From: Acidobacteriota bacterium
GTDB taxonomy: Bacteria; Acidobacteriota; Terriglobia; Terriglobales; Acidobacteriaceae
NCBI GenBank assembly: GCA_021810175.1
Contig: JAJZJJ010000048.1
Span: 1 to 10,613 of the forward strand
Direction: 5' to 3'
Length of the DNA stretch: 10,613 nt
This document shows positions 6,482-10,613 of this stretch, piece by piece. A model generated the notes under the pieces. That model ran no database searches and was not told the origin of the DNA. It saw only the letters and a list, made by a program, of their open reading frames with translations. The position numbers and the translations under genes are program-made. The first letter of the stretch is position 1. Every line of letters begins with the position of its first letter.

Positions 6482-6843
6482 CGAACGCTGGCAACGTCTT
6501 CCCGTCTCAGGCAATCGAATTACACAGGACGTAATGCTTGAGACCCTTTGAGGGAGGATGGATGTCCGAAAAGCGAACTCAGTCGATTCAATCGCCCAGC
6601 AGGAGAGACATCTTCAAAAACCCGAACACTCACAGCCGGAGGGAAACGCGAGCCGAGAGAACCTCCTCGAGGCCGATGCTGGAATTCACGCCCCTCGCCG
6701 GAGGGCCGTTGAAAACGTGCGGCCTCTTCTTTGGAGGCGAATCCAGAGCGGGCTCGTAAGGCAGGAAGAGCCGTTCTTCCTGCCCAAAAAACAGGAACCT
6801 GTCTGAAGCAATACGCCCACTTTGCGGTTCCTTCAGGCCCCCG
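6482..6843. other. Gene-poor region with hairpins upstream of a strong terminator
   Basis: No convincing gene is present. Directly visible structures are a 10-bp hairpin with loop GCCGT (6760-6784), a short hairpin GCCTC/GAGGC (6722-6738), and a 7-bp pairing AGGAACC (6793-6799) with GGTTCCT (6826-6832). CTGAAG (6803-6808) can alternatively pair with CTTCAG (6831-6836). GGGCCGTT at 6703-6710 and GCCGTTC at 6770-6776 repeat the core of the terminator's 5' arm (6849-6856) and could compete for its 3' arm. GCCGGAGGG occurs twice (6635-6643 and 6697-6705). The segment may be the der 3' UTR, a small RNA gene or an attenuated leader. It did not match the tmRNA, RNase P, SRP or 6S features I know. 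Confidence 0.35.
6562..6759 (+). CDS. Doubtful small reading frame, 65 aa
   Basis: ATG 6562 is preceded by AGGGAGG (6551-6557) at a four-base spacing, the best ribosome binding site in this region. The predicted product is Arg/Ser rich (MSEKRTQSIQSPSRRDIFKN at the start) and has no recognisable domain. SRRDIFK resembles a twin-arginine motif, but no hydrophobic stretch follows, so it is not a Tat signal. Rare Arg codons (AGA, AGG, CGA) are frequent, unlike the neighbouring genes. A second frame in the same segment, 6558-6806 (82 aa), starts at an ATG overlapping the same binding site and looks equally plausible. At most one is real, and both may be incidental to an RNA. Confidence 0.2.
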   Translation: MSEKRTQSIQSPSRRDIFKNPNTHSRRETRAERTSSRPMLEFTPLAGGPLKTCGLFFGGESRAGS

Positions 6844-6884
6844 GAAGCGGGCCGTTCGATCATCGAACGGCCCGCTTCGTTTTT
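6844..6884 (+). terminator. Strong intrinsic terminator
   Basis: A perfect inverted repeat with arms of 17 nt (6844-6860 and 6862-6878, GAAGCGGGCCGTTCGAT and its complement) around a single central base is followed by GTTTTT (6879-6884). The stem is GC-rich in its lower half and the T-run is on the plus strand. It ends whatever transcript crosses 6482-6843, probably der read-through or a separate RNA, and insulates the RND operon. Confidence 0.9.
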
Positions 6885-7108
6885 CTTCCACCGCCCCCCT
6901 GCAACTATTTGCCTTCCCCGCCCGTATATAGTTGAGATCCCGATATTTCTGAACCCTCGGACTGGCTGATCGAATCGAATAGGCTATCCATACCTGGGTA
7001 GATGACTTCCGTGCCGGGTGCTCTGCGGCCTCGTCCTGTATCCTGTTGGGTTCGTATGGACAATCGATTCCGGTCACCGTTCGACCCTATTTTTCTGAGG
7101 TCTCAGTT
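6885..7108 (+). promoter_or_regulatory. Upstream region of the RND efflux operon
   Basis: This 224-bp stretch between the terminator and the GTG of the membrane fusion protein must hold the operon's promoter if the terminator is efficient. I see AT-rich islands, such as TATATA at 6925-6930 and GATATTT near 6941, but no -35/-10 pair with proper spacing that I would defend, and no clear operator dyad. The only firm element is GAGG at 7097-7100, eight bases before the GTG start. Confidence 0.4.
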
Positions 7109-8245
7109 GTGAAGACGCGTGTTCGCCCTGCTGTAGTCTCTTCGCTCCCGCTGTTGCTCCTCGCCGGAGTAGCCGGATGCGGTAAGCCGCAGACCAAATC
7201 TGCCGTGCCCCATATGCAGGCTCTGCCTGTACAGACGGTCACCATCGCCGCTCAGCCGGTTCCGCAGTCGGACCAGTACGTGGCCACCATCGAATCGCGG
7301 CATTCGGCGGTCATCAATCCTCAGGTCAACGGCAATATCACCCGCATTCTGGTCCGTTCCGGAGACCACGTTCGCGCCGGAAAGCTGCTGATCCAGATCG
7401 ACCCCTCCAAGCAGGAGGCCACCGTCGCGTCTCAGAAAGCCACCGATGCGCAGCTTGAGGCCGTCCTCAACTACGACCGCGAACAGTACGGCCGCCAGCG
7501 CGCCCTCTACTCCGACGGCGTCGTCAGCAAGGACGCCATGCAGCAGGCTCAGCAGGCCTACGCCAGCGCCAAAGCCAACTATCAGGCCGGCCTGGCCGTC
7601 CTCAAAACACAGGAAGAGCAGCTCGCCTACTATCGGGTCACGGCGCCTTTCTCCGGCATTGTCGGCGATATTCCGGTCCACATTGGCGATTACGTCACTT
7701 CCAGCACCCAGCTCACCACGCTGGATGCCACCAGCGGCCTCGAAGCTTACATCTACGTGCCCACGGACCGCTCCGGCGAGCTGCGCAACGGACTGCACGT
7801 CAATATCCTCGATAACACCGGTAAGCTGATCGAGAAAACGGCCATCGACTTTGTCTCACCTCAGGTCGACAACGCCCTCCAGGGCATCCTGGTCAAGGCG
7901 CCCGTACATTCAGCCAATCTGCGCAACGAGCAGATCGTCAAGGCGCAGGTGATCTGGGGCATGGCCCCGTATCCCATCGTTCCCGTGCTGGCCGTCTCCC
8001 GTCTCGGCGGGCAGGCCTTTGTCTTTCTGGCAAAACCGGCCGGCGCCGGCAAGTATGTCGCGCATGAACAGCCGGTCACCCTCGGAACGACGGTGGGCAA
8101 CTTTTATGCGGTCACAAACGGGCTCTCCGGCGGTGAGCAGCTGATCGTCTCTGGCACGCAGATGCTCATGGATGGCATGCCGGTCATTCCCATGCATGCG
8201 GGCCCGCCCCAAAAGGGCGCCGCTCCGCACCCAGGCATGGAATAA
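7109..8245 (+). CDS. RND efflux membrane fusion protein (periplasmic adaptor lipoprotein)
   Basis: The product is 378 aa from GTG 7109. The start is chosen because it gives a clean lipoprotein signal (KTRVRP, then SSLPLLLLAG, lipobox V-A-G-C with Cys24) and has GAGG eight bases upstream; a TTG at 7046 would add 21 residues before the signal. Order of parts: first half-lipoyl motif GNITRILVRSGDHVRAGKLL (75-94); alpha-helical hairpin (about 101-172, Gln/Ala-rich with QQAQQAYASAKANYQ); second half-lipoyl segment VTAPFSGIVGDIPVHIGDYV (177-196); beta-barrel domain (about 210-290); membrane-proximal domain to about residue 360; a Pro/Gly-rich tail. These are AcrA/MexA-type adaptors, anchored by lipid in the inner membrane, that link the RND pump to an outer-membrane channel. 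The pump gene follows 31 bp later in the same operon. Substrates cannot be predicted. Confidence 0.95.
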   Translation: MKTRVRPAVVSSLPLLLLAGVAGCGKPQTKSAVPHMQALPVQTVTIAAQPVPQSDQYVATIESRHSAVINPQVNGNITRILVRSGDHVRAGKLLIQIDPSKQEATVASQKATDAQLEAVLNYDREQYGRQRALYSDGVVSKDAMQQAQQAYASAKANYQAGLAVLKTQEEQLAYYRVTAPFSGIVGDIPVHIGDYVTSSTQLTTLDATSGLEAYIYVPTDRSGELRNGLHVNILDNTGKLIEKTAIDFVSPQVDNALQGILVKAPVHSANLRNEQIVKAQVIWGMAPYPIVPVLAVSRLGGQAFVFLAKPAGAGKYVAHEQPVTLGTTVGNFYAVTNGLSGGEQLIVSGTQMLMDGMPVIPMHAGPPQKGAAPHPGME

Positions 8246-8276
8246 CGGCTGCTGCTAACGAACTGCGAGGCTATTC

Positions 8277-10613
8277 TTGGTCGACTTTTTTATTCATCGC
8301 CCGGTCTTTGCCACTGTTTGCGCGCTGCTGATCATTTTGGCGGGCGCGGTGGTCATTCCCACGCTGCCCATCTCCCTGTATCCGCAGCTGGCCCCCCCCA
8401 CTGTCTCCGTCAGCAGCACCTATATCGGCGCCAATGCCCAGGAGGTGGAGTCGGCCGTCACCATCCCGCTCGAGGAGGCCATCAATGGCGTCCCCGGCAT
8501 GCGCTACATGTCCTCCACCAGCGCCAATGACGGCAGCAGCGCCATCACCGCCACCTTCCGCACCGGCTACCCCCTCGACATCGCCGCCGTCGACGTGCAG
8601 AACCGCGTCACCTCGGCCAGCGGCCAGCTCCCCGCCACCGTCAATCAGACCGGCATCACCGTCAGCAAGGCCAACAACACCTTCGTCTTCGGCGCCGGCG
8701 TCTACTCGCCCACCGGCCAGTACAGCAATCTCTTCCTCAGCAATTATCTGGACGTCTATGTCGTCGATGCCCTTAAGCGCATTCCCGGCGTCGGCGATGT
8801 GCATATCTTCGGCGAGCGCCGTTACGCCATGCGTATCTGGCTCAATCCCGTCAAACTCGCCGCACGCGGCCTGACCGCGGCTGACGTCGTCAGCGCTCTG
8901 CAGGACCAGAACATCGAGGTTCCCGCGGGCGAACTCGGAGCACCGCCTTCCAACCCGAAGCAGGACTACGAAATCTCGGTCAATGTGGTCGGCCGCCTCA
9001 CCACACCGCAGCAGTTCGACAACGTCATTATCAAAAGCACGCCCACCGGCCTCATCCACATCAGCGATGTCGGCTACGCCGAGCTGGGCGCCGAAACCTA
9101 CTCCAGCACCCTGCAATATGACGGCCATGAGGCCGTCGGCCTGGCCGTCCAGCAGCTCAGCGACGCCAATGCCCTCGAAGTCGACCGCGCCGCCAAAGCC
9201 GAGCTCGCCAAACTCGCCAAATCCTTTCCCCCGGGCATCAAGTACGCCGTCGCCTTTGATAACACGACCGTCGTCGGCGCCTCTATCCGCGAGGTTCTCA
9301 TCACCCTGGTGGAAGCCATTGTCATCGTCATTGCGGTGATCTTCTTCTTCCTCCAGGACTGGCGCGCCACACTCATCCCCTCCATTACCATTCCTGTTGC
9401 CCTCGTCGGAACCTTCGCTTTCATCAAGCTCTTCGGCTTCTCCATTAACTCCCTCACGCTGTTCGGAATCACTCTGGCCACCGGCCTCGTCGTCGACGAC
9501 GCCATCGTCGTCATCGAAAACGTGCAGCGCCACATCTCCGGCGGCGACCGCGAGCCCCACCACGCCACATCCGCCGCCATGCGCGAGGTTACCGGCGCTG
9601 TCGTCGCCACTTCGCTGGTGCTCATCGCGGTCTTCGTGCCGGTCGCATTTTTCCCCGGCACCACCGGCATCCTCTATAAGCAGTTCTCGCTGACCATCGC
9701 CTTCTCCATCGCCATCTCGGCCTTCAATGCCCTCACGCTCTCTCCTGCGCTTTCGGCTCTGCTGCTGCGCCGCGAGGAGAACAAGCATGGGCTGCTGCAT
9801 GCCGCCGAACGCGCCATCGCCGCCATGGGCCGCGGTTACGCCCGCACCATCCACGGCGTCATGCGTATCCGCTGGATCATGCTCGCCCTCTTCTTCCTCG
9901 GCCTCTGGGGCGCGGTCCATGAATACCGCACTGTCCCCACCGCCTTCATCCCCCAGGAAGACCAGGGCGTCATCATGGTCCTCGTCCAGGCCCCGCAGGG
10001 CGCCTCCCTCACCTACACGACCCATATCGAGGAAGAAGCCACCGCCATCATGGCGAAGGACAAGGACATCCTTGGCTCCTTTGCCGTCGGAGGCTTCAGC
10101 TTCAGCGGCAGCGCCCCCAATTACGGCATGATCTTCGCCGCACTGCAGCCCTACGACAAACGCACCGGACCCCAGGATTCCGCCGCCGCCATCGTCGCCA
10201 GGCTTCGGAGCGAGTTCTTCCGCATTCCGGGAGCCATGATCGAGCCGCTCCAGCCCCCCGCCATTCAGGGCATCGGCGCCTTCGGCGGCTTCCAGTTCGA
10301 GCTGCAGGACAGCGGGACCAACACCCTCGACGATCTCGCCAATGTGGCCCACAAAATCGCCGCTCAGGCGAATGCCAATCCCGCCCTGACCGGCGTCTTC
10401 ACCACCTTCACGGCCAACGATCCCGAAGTGCTGGTCCACATCGACCGTGAAAAGGCCAAAGCCCTCGGCGTGCCCTTCACCCAAATTTCCGACGCCCTCC
10501 AGGTCTATATGGGCTCGGCCTACGTCAACAATTTCGACTTCAATAACCGCAATTACCGCGTCTACGTCCAGGCCGAACAGCAGTTCCGCGAGAATGCCGG
10601 CGACATCCGCCAG
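8277..10613 (+). CDS. RND efflux pump, HAE1/AcrB family, partial (C-terminus beyond right edge)
   Basis: The frame is open from TTG 8277 through the right edge, giving 779 codons of an expected 1,030-1,070. The start is supported by GCGAGG (8265-8270) six bases upstream and by the family N-terminus VDFFIHRPVFA at residues 2-12. TM1 is at about 10-28. The first porter domain contains PLEEAINGVPGM and the segment from 100 to 330. TM2-TM6 lie between about 338 and 495. The proton-relay pair in TM4 is D407-D408 (GLVVDDAIVVIENV), the same numbers as in E. coli AcrB. PGTTGILYKQFSLTIA follows TM5, and TM7 starts near 531. The second porter domain includes PTAFIPQEDQG and SGSAPNYGMIFAALQPYDKR. The protein is a proton-driven trimeric exporter of hydrophobic or amphiphilic compounds. 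Its outer-membrane channel, if encoded in the operon, would lie to the right. The long reading frame on the opposite strand is a shadow. Confidence 0.96.
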   Translation, partial: MVDFFIHRPVFATVCALLIILAGAVVIPTLPISLYPQLAPPTVSVSSTYIGANAQEVESAVTIPLEEAINGVPGMRYMSSTSANDGSSAITATFRTGYPLDIAAVDVQNRVTSASGQLPATVNQTGITVSKANNTFVFGAGVYSPTGQYSNLFLSNYLDVYVVDALKRIPGVGDVHIFGERRYAMRIWLNPVKLAARGLTAADVVSALQDQNIEVPAGELGAPPSNPKQDYEISVNVVGRLTTPQQFDNVIIKSTPTGLIHISDVGYAELGAETYSSTLQYDGHEAVGLAVQQLSDANALEVDRAAKAELAKLAKSFPPGIKYAVAFDNTTVVGASIREVLITLVEAIVIVIAVIFFFLQDWRATLIPSITIPVALVGTFAFIKLFGFSINSLTLFGITLATGLVVDDAIVVIENVQRHISGGDREPHHATSAAMREVTGAVVATSLVLIAVFVPVAFFPGTTGILYKQFSLTIAFSIAISAFNALTLSPALSALLLRREENKHGLLHAAERAIAAMGRGYARTIHGVMRIRWIMLALFFLGLWGAVHEYRTVPTAFIPQEDQGVIMVLVQAPQGASLTYTTHIEEEATAIMAKDKDILGSFAVGGFSFSGSAPNYGMIFAALQPYDKRTGPQDSAAAIVARLRSEFFRIPGAMIEPLQPPAIQGIGAFGGFQFELQDSGTNTLDDLANVAHKIAAQANANPALTGVFTTFTANDPEVLVHIDREKAKALGVPFTQISDALQVYMGSAYVNNFDFNNRNYRVYVQAEQQFRENAGDIRQ

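Noticed and set aside
6640..6884. 6S RNA, tmRNA, RNase P RNA or SRP RNA
   Set aside because: Length and terminator are suggestive of a small RNA, but I find none of the conserved cores of these families; it is kept only as an unnamed structured region.
6909..6932. TTGCCT ... TATAGT as a promoter for the RND operon
   Set aside because: The spacing of 12 bp is too short for a sigma-70 promoter.
6520..7077. Open frame of 185 codons on the minus strand across the intergenic region
   Set aside because: It crosses the terminator stem, its sequence is Arg/Ser/Pro-rich without domain character, and no ribosome binding site supports it.
8271..10484. Open frame of 737 codons on the minus strand
   Set aside because: It lies antisense to the AcrB-type pump and its translation is a low-complexity Gly/Asp/Glu-rich sequence, the usual mirror of GC-rich third positions.

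Overview
The window is high-GC bacterial chromosome. The protein-coding content suggests Acidobacteriota, most likely class Terriglobia. This rests on strong C/G preference at third codon positions, a secreted protein of a type I associate with acidobacterial genomes, and a degenerate M48-like secreted protein with the same flavour. The assignment is inference; there is no rRNA marker. I see no tRNA, rRNA, CRISPR array, insertion sequence or phage gene.

Layout. (1) 1-874, minus strand: an HxlR-family regulator followed 27 bp later by a secreted protein of unknown function that runs off the left edge. The regulator's promoter carries a dyad lying almost exactly between its -35 and -10 boxes, the expected site for autorepression. 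(2) 999-2318, plus strand, divergent from hxlR: a secreted two-part protein with OB-like N-terminal repeats and a C-terminal M48-protease-like domain whose zinc motif is destroyed. Its promoter places transcription start at or next to the ATG, so the mRNA is probably leaderless. (3) 2355-4304, plus strand: a small DUF503 (YlxP-like) protein, then a two-gene ABC-2 type exporter (ATPase and permease overlapping at TGATG). (4) 4311-4939, minus strand: a VapBC toxin-antitoxin module with a perfect 17-bp palindrome directly upstream of vapB. (5) 4994-6481, plus strand: the double-GTPase ribosome assembly factor Der, divergent from vapBC across only 54 bp that contain the palindrome. (6) 6482-7108: about 630 bp without a convincing gene. 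It holds several hairpins, two overlapping short reading frames of doubtful status and a very strong intrinsic terminator at 6844-6884. (7) 7109-10613, plus strand: a tripartite RND efflux operon, with a lipoprotein membrane fusion protein (GTG start) and an HAE1/AcrB-type inner-membrane pump (TTG start), cut by the right edge after 779 residues.

Functionally, most of the window is envelope and stress biology: two export systems, a toxin-antitoxin pair and secreted proteins, with the housekeeping gene der in between. No regulator lies next to the RND pump inside the window. Nothing here is a clearly new multi-gene system. The points most worth a second look are the zinc-less M48-like secreted protein with its leaderless promoter, the vapBC operator shared with der, the structured region before the terminator at 6844, and the ABC ATPase with a non-canonical Q-loop.
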